NCBI GenBank assembly: GCA_963714875.1
Contig: CAVQQI010000012.1
Span: forward strand, 124,001 to 188,000
Source of the DNA: JBAOHV01 sp963714875
GTDB taxonomy: Bacteria > Actinomycetota > Acidimicrobiia > Acidimicrobiales > Microtrichaceae
DNA length: 64,000 nucleotides
Direction of reading: 5' to 3'
In this document: piece by piece, positions 50,800-62,000 of the stretch
How the letters are laid out: every line of letters begins with the position of its first letter
Position numbering within the stretch: the stretch's first letter is position 1
Translations under genes and position numbers: made by a program
Notes under the pieces: model-generated
Databases searched by the model: none
The model's input: the letters and a program-made list of their open reading frames with translations, nothing else
Told to the model about the DNA's origin: nothing

Positions 50800-51285
50800 G
50801 TGACCGACCAGCCCTCCCGGCCGACCCCGACCAGCCACCCGACGACCGTGGCGGTCGGATCGGACCATGCGGGGTTCGCGCTCAAGGAGGAGCTGTCACG
50901 GCACCTCGCCGGGCGCGGCATCCAGGTGCTCGACCTCGGGACGAACTCGACCGAGCGTGTCGACTACCCGGACTTCGGCACCCTCGTCGGCACCGCCGTC
51001 GTGTCGGGTCGAGCAGATCTGGGCGTGGCGGTGTGCGGATCCGGCCTCGGCATCTGCATGGCCGCGAACAAGGTGGCCGGTGTGCGTGCCGCTCCGGTGC
51101 ACGACGTCACCTCGGCGCGACTGACGCGGCAGCACAACGACGCGAACGTCATCTGCTTCGGCGAGCGGCTCATCGGCGTCGAGGTGGCCGTCGAAGCACT
51201 CGACGCATGGCTGGACGCCAGCTTCGAAGGCGGTCGCCACGCCGGGCGTGTGGCCAAGCTCGACGCCGTGTCACCGCCCACCTGA
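50800..51285 (+). CDS. rpiB: Ribose-5-phosphate isomerase B
   Basis: RpiB interconverts ribose-5-P and ribulose-5-P in the pentose phosphate pathway. It has 161 residues with the motifs VGSDHAGFALKEEL, VDYPDFG, and AVCGSGLGICMAANKVAGVRAA, where the Cys is the proton-transfer residue. The first 18 residues are a Ser/Pro/Thr-rich extension. glyA follows after 100 nt and may share its transcript. Confidence 0.95.
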   Translation: MTDQPSRPTPTSHPTTVAVGSDHAGFALKEELSRHLAGRGIQVLDLGTNSTERVDYPDFGTLVGTAVVSGRADLGVAVCGSGLGICMAANKVAGVRAAPVHDVTSARLTRQHNDANVICFGERLIGVEVAVEALDAWLDASFEGGRHAGRVAKLDAVSPPT

Positions 51286-51385
51286 CCCGCCGGTCCGTCG
51301 GGTGCGGGCCGGCAGCGCGACGAGCTGCACGGCCCGAGCGTCGGACCTCTCCACATCCTCCTGCAACGAACCCGAAGGACACCAG

Positions 51386-52630
<1,245 letters not shown>

Positions 52631-52660
52631 CCCCGGGGAGCGGGCGGGCCGACCAGAGGG

Positions 52661-54031
52661 TCAGGCGGCACCGTTGCGGTGCAGCACCGCAGGGATCGTC
52701 TTGGCCAGGATGACCAGGTCGGTCACGAGCGACCAGTTGTCGACGTAGTAGAGGTCGAGACGCTCGTAGTCCTCGAGCGACGCCGTGAACCGGCCGTTCA
52801 CCTGCCAGTTGCCGGTCATGCCCGGCTTGACCCGCAGGCGCTCCTTCAGGTCGTCGTTCCACTGGATCGCCTCGTGGGGCAGCGCCGGGCGTGGCCCGAC
52901 CAGGCTCATGTCGCCCTTGACGACGTTGAGCAGCTGGGGGAGCTCGTCGATCGAGGTCTTGCGCAGGAACTTGCCGACCGTGGTGACCCGGGGGTCGTCG
53001 GCCATCTTGAACATGGGGCCCGCTGCTTCGTTGCAGTCCATCAGCTCGGGGAGCATCGATTCCGCACCGTGGACCATGGTGCGCAGCTTGTACACGGTGA
53101 AGGGGGCGCCGTTGCGGCCGACGCGGGTCTGGGTGAACAGCACGCCGCGGCCCGAGGTGAGCCGCACCGCGAGCGCCGCAGCGATCAGGATGGGCGAGAT
53201 CAGGAGCAGGCCGAGCGATGACGCGACGATGTCGAAGCCGCGCTTGGCCACCGAGCGCCACGTGTTGGTGACCGGCTCGACGCACATCACCGGATAGCGT
53301 CCCAGCGGGCGCAGCGTGACCCGCCGAGTGGCGATGTCACGCATCGCGGAGGAGAGCTCGACGTAGATGCCCTCGCGGGTCAGGTCCCGGACGAGTCGGT
53401 TGGCGCTGTCGAGGGAGATGCCGGTGGTGGCGACCACGACGCTGTCGGCGCCAGCGGTCCGCACGATGTCCAGGATGTCCTCGGTGCCACCCAGGTAGGG
53501 GAGCCGGTGCGACGGGGTGAGGGGCTCGTCGGTGTCCTGGACGTCGTCGCTGACACGACCGACCACCCGGTAGCCGAGCTCCTTGCTCTGCTGGAGCATC
53601 GTGACCAGCTCGTCGGCCTCGGAGTTGTCGCCGACGAGGACCACCTTCCTGGACAGCTGGCCTTCGGCACGCCGGCGTGCGACGGTCTGGCGGATGATCT
53701 CGCGCTCGAGTGCCACCAGCGAGAACACGGTCAGACCGGCAGCGAGGAGCCATCCCCGTGACAGGGAGACCTGCAGCACCACCGAGATGCCGGCCAGCAC
53801 GATGACGCCCATGACCGTTGCGTTGACGAGCCGCCGCAGCTCTTCGATGCGGCGCGACAGGTGGCGAGCGGCATACAGGCCCTGTTGGCCGTAGATCGCC
53901 GGCCAGAACGGGATGGAGACGGCGGCGATGACGACGGCCCAGCCACTCACCGACAAGCCGGTCAGGGGGGTGTACAGCAACAGTGACAGCGCAAGGGCGA
54001 CGGTCGTGGTGGCGGTGTCGGCCAGGACCAT
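52661..54031 (-). CDS. Polyprenyl glycosylphosphotransferase (initiating sugar transferase)
   Basis: This protein of 456 residues belongs to the WbaP/EpsE type. The N-terminal half has about four helices (ADTATTTVALALSLLLYTPL ...), then a Rossmann-like CoA-binding domain (KVVLVGDNSEADELVTML). The C-terminal half is the bacterial sugar transferase domain: KRGFDIVASSLGLLLISPIL, FKMADDPRVTTVGKFLRKTS, SIDELPQLLNVVKGDMSLVG and PGMTGNWQVNGR. It moves a sugar-1-phosphate to undecaprenyl phosphate. The start at ATG 54031 is the first in-frame start after an upstream stop, although related proteins are often longer at the N-terminus. It is divergent from the WecA-like gene. Confidence 0.9.
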   Translation of the reverse strand: MVLADTATTTVALALSLLLYTPLTGLSVSGWAVVIAAVSIPFWPAIYGQQGLYAARHLSRRIEELRRLVNATVMGVIVLAGISVVLQVSLSRGWLLAAGLTVFSLVALEREIIRQTVARRRAEGQLSRKVVLVGDNSEADELVTMLQQSKELGYRVVGRVSDDVQDTDEPLTPSHRLPYLGGTEDILDIVRTAGADSVVVATTGISLDSANRLVRDLTREGIYVELSSAMRDIATRRVTLRPLGRYPVMCVEPVTNTWRSVAKRGFDIVASSLGLLLISPILIAAALAVRLTSGRGVLFTQTRVGRNGAPFTVYKLRTMVHGAESMLPELMDCNEAAGPMFKMADDPRVTTVGKFLRKTSIDELPQLLNVVKGDMSLVGPRPALPHEAIQWNDDLKERLRVKPGMTGNWQVNGRFTASLEDYERLDLYYVDNWSLVTDLVILAKTIPAVLHRNGAA

Positions 54032-54343
54032 GGTCGCCTTGAGTCCGATCCGACGGCGCCGCGGGGCGGGGGTGGCGCCGGAGCCGCTGGGTTGTCGCTA
54101 CAGCCTCGACGGTCTGCGGAGGGCGGCGCTGCGCTGCGCTCGATCGCCGCAGCTGTCCGTCGTGGCCTGATGGTCCCTGCCGACGCCCCCGCCTTTGGGG
54201 CAATAGGCGCGCTAGCCCGCTCCGTGTGCATACAGCTCCATCCCTCTCAGCCGCCGGCAGAATCGCCCAGCCCCGCCTGCAGCTGCCCACCCCGCCTCCC
54301 AGTTCGGCACGGTGGATGTCTTCCTCTAGGTATACAGCATGGC

Positions 54344-54363
54344 TGCTGGGTGAACACCCAGCA
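54344..54363 (+). promoter_or_regulatory. Hairpin with GAAC tetraloop
   Basis: TGCTGGGT and ACCCAGCA form a perfect 8-bp stem around GAAC, followed by AAAC. It may be an operator, an attenuator or the remnant of a small RNA terminator. Confidence 0.4.
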
Positions 54364-54454
54364 AAACTCCCTGTTCATCGTCCTGTCATATTCGGGTGCT
54401 CTCCTGTCGGCGGCCCGGCGACGCAGATGAGGACTCGGCCCGGTCGGGAGCGGG

Positions 54455-54460
54455 TAGCGT
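54455..54460 (+). promoter_or_regulatory. Leaderless -10 box of the WecA-like gene
   Basis: TAGCGT is followed by 7 nt and GTG 54468. Confidence 0.5.
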
Positions 54461-54467
54461 CTCGTCG

Positions 54468-55632
54468 GTGGGCCCCTACCTCCTCGTGATGGCCGTCGCC
54501 GTGGCGGCCACCGCAGCTGCGGTGCCGCCACTTCGAGTGCTGTCACGTCGTACGGGTGCGCTCGCCCAGCCGGGTGACAGGACGGTGCACGCGACGCCCA
54601 CACCCATCCTGGGTGGCGCGGCGCTGCTGTTCGGCTTGCTGGTGGCGCTCGGCGTCGCGTCGCAGATGGTCGAGTTCGAGCCGGTGTTCGACTCACCGGG
54701 CAACGTCGCGGGAGTGGTGGCCGCCGCGTTCGTGATCTGGCTGACCGGGCTGATCGACGACCTCCGTGATGTCTCCGCCCCCGCCAAGCTCGCCGGCATG
54801 GTGCTGTCGGGTTCGATCCTGACCCTGGTGGGACTGACGATCATCTACTTCCGTGTGCCGTTCCTGGGCTTCACCGTGCTCCCACCGGACATGTCGGCGC
54901 TCATCACGGTGCTGTGGGTCGTCGGGATGGCCAACGCGGTCAACCTGATCGACGGGTTGGACGGTCTGGCCGCGGGGATCGTGGCCATCGGCGCGGGATC
55001 GTTCTTCCTGTACGGCTGGCGACTGCTCGACGTCGGGGTGCATCGACCCGGCGAACGTGGGCCCGTTGCTCGCGGTGGTCACCGCCGGCATCTGCATCGG
55101 GTTCCTCCCGTTCAACTTCAACCCGGCCAGCATCTTCATGGGTGACGCCGGAGCGCTGCTGCTCGGGTCTGCTGCTGGCCGCGTCGACGGTGGCCGTGGG
55201 CGGGCAGTCCGACGACCCGTTCTCGGGTCAGTCCTGGTTCTTCTTCGCTCCGCTGGTCATCCCGTTGTTCATCCTGGGCGTCCCGCTGATCGACCTGGTC
55301 TTCGCGGTCGTGCGGCGAGCGACGACGCGCGAAGCGGCGTCGCGACCGCCGACAAGGAGCACCTGCACCACCGGTTGATGGACCTGGGCCACGGCCATCG
55401 ACGCACGGTGGTGATCCTGTGGGCCTGGACCGCTGTGCTGTCGGGGTTCGTGCTGGTGCCCGCGTTCACCAGCCGCGGCAACGGCATCGTCCCGATCGGG
55501 CTGGCTGCGTTGGCGCTGCTGTTGTTCACGCTGCTCGCGCCGACGATTCCGCCGGGCGACATCGGTGGCGGCGGACGAGCTCCGGCCGGCCGACGCTCTC
55601 GGACCGACTTCCGACGGTTCAGCCGGCGGTGA
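54468..55632 (+). CDS. WecA/TagO-like undecaprenyl-phosphate sugar-1-phosphate transferase (frame broken three times)
   Basis: The inferred protein of about 387 residues has about ten helices. The family sites are visible: ATPTPILGGAALLFG, the Mg-binding LTGLIDDLRDVSA, NAVNLIDGLDGLAAG, FNFNPASIFMGDAGALLLG and the C-terminal HLHHRL, which is typical of the WecA/TagO branch rather than MraY. It would link GlcNAc-1-P or a related sugar phosphate to undecaprenyl phosphate. Frame shifts lie near 55040, 55170 and 55328. The last 14 nt overlap the stop end of the convergent amidohydrolase gene. Confidence 0.88.
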
Positions 55633-57353
55633 CGGTGTCGGTGTCGGTGCCGGACCGGACGAGGGAGCCGGGTAGCTCACCGGTCGACACGCCGTCGCGG
55701 ACGGTCTCGACGCCGCTGCACCCAGACGCTGCGGATGCCCACGGAGCCGGCGTACAGGCGGCTCGTCCCGCCCGGCAGGTCGTCGACCATCGACAGCAGC
55801 TCGGAGTCGATCGTCGCCGGATCGAACAGCACCAGATCCGCGTGGGCTCCCTCGGCGATGACCCCACGGTCGCGCAGCCCGAACAGCTCTGCGGGCACCT
55901 GGGTCAGCATCTGCACGGCTCGTTCGACCGCTGCCAGCTCCCGACCACGCAGGCAGTCGGCGATGAAGCGGGTGGGGTAGTTGGCGCCCTGCATGCGATC
56001 CAGGTGCGCGCCGGCGTCGGACCCACCGAGCATCACCGAGGGGTGTTCCCAGGCCTGACGCCGCAGTTCCCAGGACTCGGGGTCGGCATCGGTCGCTCCC
56101 GGCCACAGCACCGTGCGCAGGTCGTCCGCCAGCGACGATGTCGAGCAGCGTGTCGAACGGCTCCTGGCCGCGTTCTGCGGCGATGTCGCCGACCCGCCGA
56201 CCGGTCAGGCCGGCGTTGTCGTCGCTGAAGGTGTCGCCGATGACGTAGGTGTCCCAGCCGGTCAGGCGGGCGAAGACCCCCGTCTCGGGCGAGGCTGCTC
56301 GCTCCTGCATGAAGCGTCCGTGTCTCGGGGTCGCGCAGGCGTTCGATCCGCTCCTCGACCGGCAGCCCGAGGATCGGACCCCAGTCCGGCATCATGTTGA
56401 GCGCGCAGTAGGTGAGGAAGCTCATGTTCATCCCGACGATCACCGGCATCGTCAGTGCCACCACCTTGGCCCCCGCCGCTGCGCAGCGGTCCATCGCCGC
56501 GAGCTGGTTGCGGTAGCGCTCCGGTGCGTGGGAGTCGATCGTGAGCACGTTCCAGTTGAGCGGACGGTTGCCGGCCGTGGAGAACTTGATCATGAAGTCG
56601 ACCTCGGCGTCCTCGAAGCCGTCGAGGCAGCCGTCGGATGCGAACTCGAGCGTCGTGCCCGGGTGCTCGGCGACCACCGCGGCCAGTTGGAGCAGCTCGT
56701 CCTCGCTGGCCCAGCGCGACGCGACCGGCTTGCCGTCGCCGTCGGAGTGGGTGCGGGCGAGCGTGGTGGAGAACCCCAGCCCACCCGAGCGGATGCCCTC
56801 GGCGAGCAGCCTGCACATCTCGTCGATCTCATCCTGGGTGGCCTCGCGCTCGACCGCCGCGGTGCCCATCACCCGGCGCCGGAGTGCGCAGTGCCCGACC
56901 AGGAATCCGGCGTTGATGCCCGAGTCGACCGTCCAGCCGGTCGAGGTACTCGGGGAAGGAGGTCCAGTCCCATTCGATGCCGTTCTCGAGCGCGGCGAGC
57001 GGCATGCCCTCGACCTTGGCCATCATCCGTCGCGTGTAGTCGCCGTCGCCCGGCGTCAGCGGCGCCAGGGTGAACCCGCAGTTCCCGGCGATCACGGTGG
57101 TGACCCCGTGCAGGTTGGACGGCGAGCCGGTCGGATCCCAGAAGAACTGGGCGTCGTAGTGGGTGTGCGGATCGACGAATCCTGGGCTGAGCATGAGGTC
57201 CGTGCCGTCCACCTCGGTGGCGGCCGGGGGGACGGCGTCCGAGCCGTCGCCCGAGATCGCGGCGATCCGACCGTCACGGACCCCGACATCTCCGGTACGC
57301 GCCGGTGCGCCGGTGCCGTCGATGATCGTCACGTTGCGGATGGCCAGGTCCAT
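55619..57353 (-). CDS. D-aminoacylase/N-acyl-D-amino-acid deacylase family amidohydrolase (frame broken about four times)
   Basis: The inferred protein of about 577 residues starts MDLAIRNVTIIDGTGAPART. It has the metal site PGFVDPHTHYDAQFFWDP, VIAGNCGFTLAPL, MRLL-type insert regions, and the C-terminal GGSDAGAHLDRM metal ligand, then ELFGLRDRGVIAEGAHADLVLFD. Family members hydrolyse N-acyl-D-amino acids or related cyclic amides; the true substrate here is open. Shifts are inferred near 56930, 56310, 56135 and 55722. The segment MIKFSTAGNRPLNWNVLTID is typical of the acidimicrobial and mycobacterial subgroup. It is divergent from the HAAT transporter, which might import its substrate or product. 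Confidence 0.85.
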
Positions 57354-57442
57354 GTCGGGTCCTTCGGTGGAGTTGTGTCCGGGGGCGGGGAGCCCGTCCG
57401 GCCGGGGTGCGGGAGCACGCCGAGCGGGGCTGGTGCTCTGGT

Positions 57443-57461
57443 ATCTGACACTCTGTCAGAT
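57443..57461. promoter_or_regulatory. TetR-like operator 1 upstream of the HAAT transporter
   Basis: ATCTGACA and TGTCAGAT form a perfect 8-bp inverted repeat with a 3-nt spacer (CTC), about 90 nt after the amidohydrolase start on its upstream side and 140 nt before the transporter start. A second related site is at 57519. Confidence 0.6.
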
Positions 57462-57518
57462 CCTCGCAGATCCGGCCGCAATCGGGCCACCGGCGCTGCT
57501 CGACGTGCTAGAAACACG

Positions 57519-57537
57519 ACCTGACGCCGTGTCAGAT
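57519..57537. promoter_or_regulatory. TetR-like operator 2 upstream of the HAAT transporter
   Basis: ACCTGACGCCGTGTCAGAT shares 15 of 19 bases with operator 1 and keeps the half-sites CTGAC and GTCAG. It lies just after a -10-like TAGAAA (57509-57514), where binding would block transcription. Confidence 0.55.
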
Positions 57538-57551
57538 CGGCGCCGAGACCT

Positions 57552-57583
57552 TCATCCCGACACCATCTGCGTGGTCGGGATGA
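57552..57583 (+). promoter_or_regulatory. Leader hairpin before the transporter start codon
   Basis: TCATCCCGAC (57552-57561) pairs perfectly with GTCGGGATGA (57574-57583), loop 12 nt. It ends 16 nt before GTG 57600, leaving the ribosome site GGGGGAAG exposed. It may stabilise the message or sense a ligand or temperature. Confidence 0.5.
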
Positions 57584-57599
57584 GAGACAGGGGGAAGTT

Positions 57600-59002
57600 G
57601 TGAAGCGAACTCTGGCAATCCTCGTGTGCGCCGTGGCGCTCGTGGCCACGGCCTGCGGAGCGTCGGGCGACGAGGAGGTCACCGAGAACGAGGGCGAGAC
57701 CGCAACGACGGTGGCCTCCGGCGACGATGCGTCGTTCGGCGATCTTCCCTCGCCGTGCGGTGACGGCGACGCCTCGGTCGCCGAGGGCGAGGGTCCGGCG
57801 ACCGACAAGCTCCTGCTGGGTGTGGCCAACGACCGCAGCGCCGACATCCGTCCCGGTCTGAACAAGGAGTTCTGGGACACCGCCCAGGCCTACGAGAAGT
57901 GGTGCAACGACCAGGGTGGCATCCAGGGCCTGCCGATCGAGCTGGTCGACCTCGACGGTCAGGTGACCAACGTCGAGGCTGCGATGACCAAGGCCTGCAC
58001 CGAGGTGTTCGCGATGGTCGGCCGGCGGCTTCGCCCAGGATCAGCTGGAGTTCTCCGGCAAGAGCGGCTCGGACTTCCACGAGTGCGCCCTGATCGACAT
58101 CCCGGCCTTCGCCGTGTCGATCGAGAAGAGCCTGTCCAACGGCAAGATCGAGCCGTTGCCGAACCCCGCGAACAAGCAGTCGACGCAGTGGGTGACCGAC
58201 TACAGGGAGCTGTACCCCGAGGAGTCCGAGACGATGGTCGTCGTCTACGGGGAGCTGCCGTCGATGCAGACGGTGAAGGCGCAGTTCGAAGCGGCTGCCG
58301 ACACCGCGGGCATCACGCTGGTCAACCCCATCTCGTACCCCATCATCGGAGCCGATGACTGGGGGCCGTACGCCGACCTGGTGATCGACTCGGGTGCCGG
58401 CTCGCTGTACTGGATCGGTGAGCCGTCCAACGCTGCCAACCTCAGCCAGAAGCTCAACGAGAAGAACTGGGACGGCGTGGTGCTGCACCAGACGAACACC
58501 TACGACGACGTGCTGTTCTCCTTCGGTGACGAGGGCGTCGAGGGCTCGGTGATCCGTACCGCGTTCCACCCCTTCGAAGAGGCCGACCAGTGGCCGGCGG
58601 TGGCGCAAGTTCCAGGAGATGCTCTCCGAGGTCCCCGACGCGAAGGTCGCAGCGCTGGGCGTGCAGGCGATGTCGGCGTGGCTGTTGTTCTCCGTCGCCG
58701 CCAACGAGTGCGCCGACGCGAACGACGGTGTGATCGATCGTGAGTGCATCCTGGAGCAGTCAGCAGCGGTGGACGACTGGACCGCTGGCGGTCTGCACGT
58801 CCCCACCGACCCCGGATCGGGCAACCCGCCCGAGTGCGGCATGCTGCTCGTCGTCACCGACGGCGGCTTCGAGCGCCTGTACCCCGAGATCGGTGGCGAG
58901 GGCGACGATCAGGACGGGTTCAGCTGCCCCGAGGACAGCATCGTCGACGTCGACGTCTCCGAACTCGGTGAGGGCAAGGTCGACCCGGACCGCCCCAACT
59001 GA
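57600..59002 (+). CDS. ABC transporter substrate-binding lipoprotein, HAAT (Leu/Ile/Val-type) family (frame broken twice)
   Basis: The inferred protein of about 466 residues has a lipoprotein signal (KRTLAILVCAVALVATAC) and an acidic linker. The type I periplasmic-binding fold follows: KLLLGVANDRSADIRPGLNKE, FWDTAQAYEKWCNDQGGIQG, LPIELVDLDGQVTNVEAAMT. Further on VVVYGELPSMQTVKAQFEAA is the second-lobe start. Shifts near 58024 (extra C) and 58600 (extra G) are repairable to VGGGFAQDQLEFS and AVRKFQEML. The ligand is unknown; the divergent amidohydrolase hints at amino acid derivatives. GTG 57600 has GGGGGAAG upstream. Confidence 0.88.
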
Positions 59003-59058
59003 TCTGACTGCGACGCCCGGTCCGACGGTCACTCCGCCGGGCCGGGCACAGCGCTTCC

Positions 59059-62000
59059 ATGGACAAGTTCCTCGTCTTCACCATCGGCGGTCTGGCGACC
59101 GCGGCGATCTACGCCATCTCGGCGTCCGGGCTCGTGGTCACCTACACGACGTCGGGCATCTTCAACTTCGCGCACGGCGCGTTCTCGATGATGGCCGCGT
59201 TCATGTTCTGGCAGGTCCACATCGCCTGGGGTGTCCCGGTCGTGCCCGCGATCATCCTGGTGGTGTTCGTGATCGGACCGTTGTTCGGCGCCATCGTCGA
59301 GCGCGTCATCATGCGCGGGATCGAGGGCACGACCGACGTCGTCAAGATCGTCGTGACCATCTCGTTGATGATCGCCCTGATCGGGCTCGCCAACGTGATC
59401 TGGGACCCCAACGTCGGGCGGCCGGTGCCGCCGTTCTTCAACGGTGCCACGACCGAGATCCTGGGCGTGGTGGTGACCTACCAGCGGCTCATGACCCTGG
59501 CGGTCGCGGTCGCCGTCGCCGGTGGACTCGCACTGATGTTCCGCTACACGCGTCTGGGCATCGCCATGCGAGCGGTGGTCGACGACCGCTCGCTGATGAT
59601 GCTCAACGGTGGGCGTCCCGGTCGCGTGTCGATGATGTCGTGGGCGCTCGGTGCGGGCATGGCGGCCATCGCCGGCGTGCTGCTCGCTCCGGAGCAGACC
59701 CTGAGCGCGACGACGCTGACGCTGATCTTCATCAACTCCTATGCCGTTGCGGTGGTCGGGCGACTGCGGAGCCTGCCGGGGGCGTTCCTCGGCGCGGTGA
59801 TCCTGGGTCTGTCCCAGTCCTACGTGATCGGCTATCTCGACCAGTCGACGACGATCGGGCCCATCAGCCTGCGGGCGGTCACCCAGGCACTGCCCCCCAT
59901 CATGTTGTTCGTCGTCATGGTGCTGCAGCCCCAGGACCGGCTGACCGCCAAGGGAACCGCTCGCCGCAGCGTCCCGACCCGCCCGCCGACGTTGCGGTTC
60001 GCCTTGATCAGCAGCGTCGTGTTCGTCGCTGTCGTCGCAGCGCTCGGTTCGCTGATCGCGGGGCCCAACCTGAACCTCCTGCTGACGGGGTTCTTCACCG
60101 CGATCGTGACGCTCTCGCTCGTCCCGCTCACCGGCTACGCCGGACAGATCTCGCTCGCCCAGCTGACCTTCACCGGCATCGGTGCGGTGGCCATGGCCAG
60201 CTGGGGTGCGAACGGCGAGCCGTGGGCGGTGCTGCTGTCGGTCGGGCTCTGCGCGCTCGTCGGCGTGCTCGTCGCGTTCCCTGCGCTGCGGTTGCAGGGC
60301 ATCTACCTGGCGCTGGCCACAGCGGCGTTCGCCATGTTCTGTTCATCGATGGTGTTCAACCAGACCGCGATCATGCCGGGGGCCAATCGGCAGGTGCCCC
60401 AGCTGGACTTCGGCATCTGGGCCATCACCAGCGACTACAGCCAGCTCGTCTTCTCCGCGGCGCTCTTCGCCGCCATCGGCACCGGCCTGATCGTGCTGCG
60501 ACGCAGTTCATGGGGGCGCCGACTGACCGCCATGAAGGACTCGCCCATCGCGTGCGCCACGTTGGGTCTCAACCTGACGGCCACCAAGGTCGGCGTGTTC
60601 GCACTGTCCGCAGCCATCGCTGGTGCCGCCGGGGCGACCTCGGGCCGGACGTTCCTGGCCGAGACCCTTGCGCTGCCGTCCTCGCTGTCGATCACCATGA
60701 TCGCCGTGGTCGGCGGCATCGGCTCGGTCGCAGGCGCGTTCTTCGGCGGTCTGCTGTTGGGCGTGATCCCGATCTTCTCGACCTTGTTCGCAGCGAACGC
60801 CATCGGCGTGTTCGCCTTCGCCTCGCTGTCGGTGAAGGACATGTTGGCGTTCTCCCCCGGCCTGATGGGGATCAGTCTCGGGCGCAACCCCGACGGCGCC
60901 GCCCCGCAGATCGGTGCGGGGTTCCGGGCGGTCGGCCAGTCGGTGCCGTCGCTCGCGGTCACCGCGGTCGGTGCCACCGGCCTGTGGCTCGTGACGCGAC
61001 TCGACCACCTCGACAAGTGGTCCTTCTTCGCCGCGATCGTCGTGTTCGTCATGGCGATGGTGCCGTTGACCCCGCTGTTCTTCTCTCCGCTGCCGGGTCG
61101 CCGGTGGGCCATGGAGATCTGGTTGGCAGTCGGGGTGCTCGGCGCGGCCGCCATCCCGTGGGCCACCGCGATCACCTCGAACGGCATGCGGGTGGTGCTG
61201 ATCTTCGTCTACACGTTCCTGGTCGCCCGGGTCGCCATGGGCCTCCATGGTGCAGCGGAGCTCGCCACCGGAGAGGCGGTCCCCGAGGGGCCCTCGCCCG
61301 ACGAGTTGGGCCTGTGGTCCCCGCTGACCAAGGCCGATGCCCTGGACGCCGGGCGTGCCCTGGGGCTGGATGAGGAGTTGCTGAGCGCTCCGTCGACGCA
61401 ACGGTTCGGCCCGGGAGGGGGTTCCGGCATGAGCGTGCTCGAGGTGGATCGGGTCTCGGTCAGGTTCGGCGGCCACCTGGCGGTGAGCGAGTGCTCGCTG
61501 CGGGTCGAGGGCGGTCGCGTCAGCGGACTCATCGGGCCGAACGGTGCGGGCAAGACCACCACGTTCAATGCCATCTGTGGCGTGGTCCAGCCGTCGTCGG
61601 GGCAGGTTCGACTCGATGGACGTGACATCTCCCGGATCGGCACGCACAAGCGGGCGCGCCTGGGCATCGGCCGGACGTTCCAGCGGCTCGAGGTGTTCTC
61701 CTCGCTGACCGTGCGCGAGAACATCCAGGTCGGCCTGGAGATCCGCCGGAGTTGGTCACGGCGCAAGGGCACCCTCCCGCAGTACCTGGCCGATGGCGGC
61801 GACCCGGGCCACGACGCAGAGATCGAGTTGATCCTGGACCGGCTCGATCTCCGGGGACTGGCCGAGGAGCAGGTCGGCTCGCTGCCCACCGGTCATGCCC
61901 GGCTGGTCGAGCTCGGCCGCGCGCTGGCGGCCCGTCCCTCGGTGCTGCTGTTGGACGAGCCGGCGTCCGGTCTGGACGACAACGAGACCGAGGCGTTCGG

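Larger units (their letters stand above)
54032..54467. other. 436-nt intergenic region between divergent lipid-linked sugar genes
   Basis: No gene is evident. The middle (about 54200-54420) is clearly poorer in G+C than the surroundings (TATACAGCATGG, TCATATTCGGG). It has a strong short hairpin at 54344-54363 and stop codons in all frames. It probably carries two divergent promoters and regulator sites. Confidence 0.55.
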
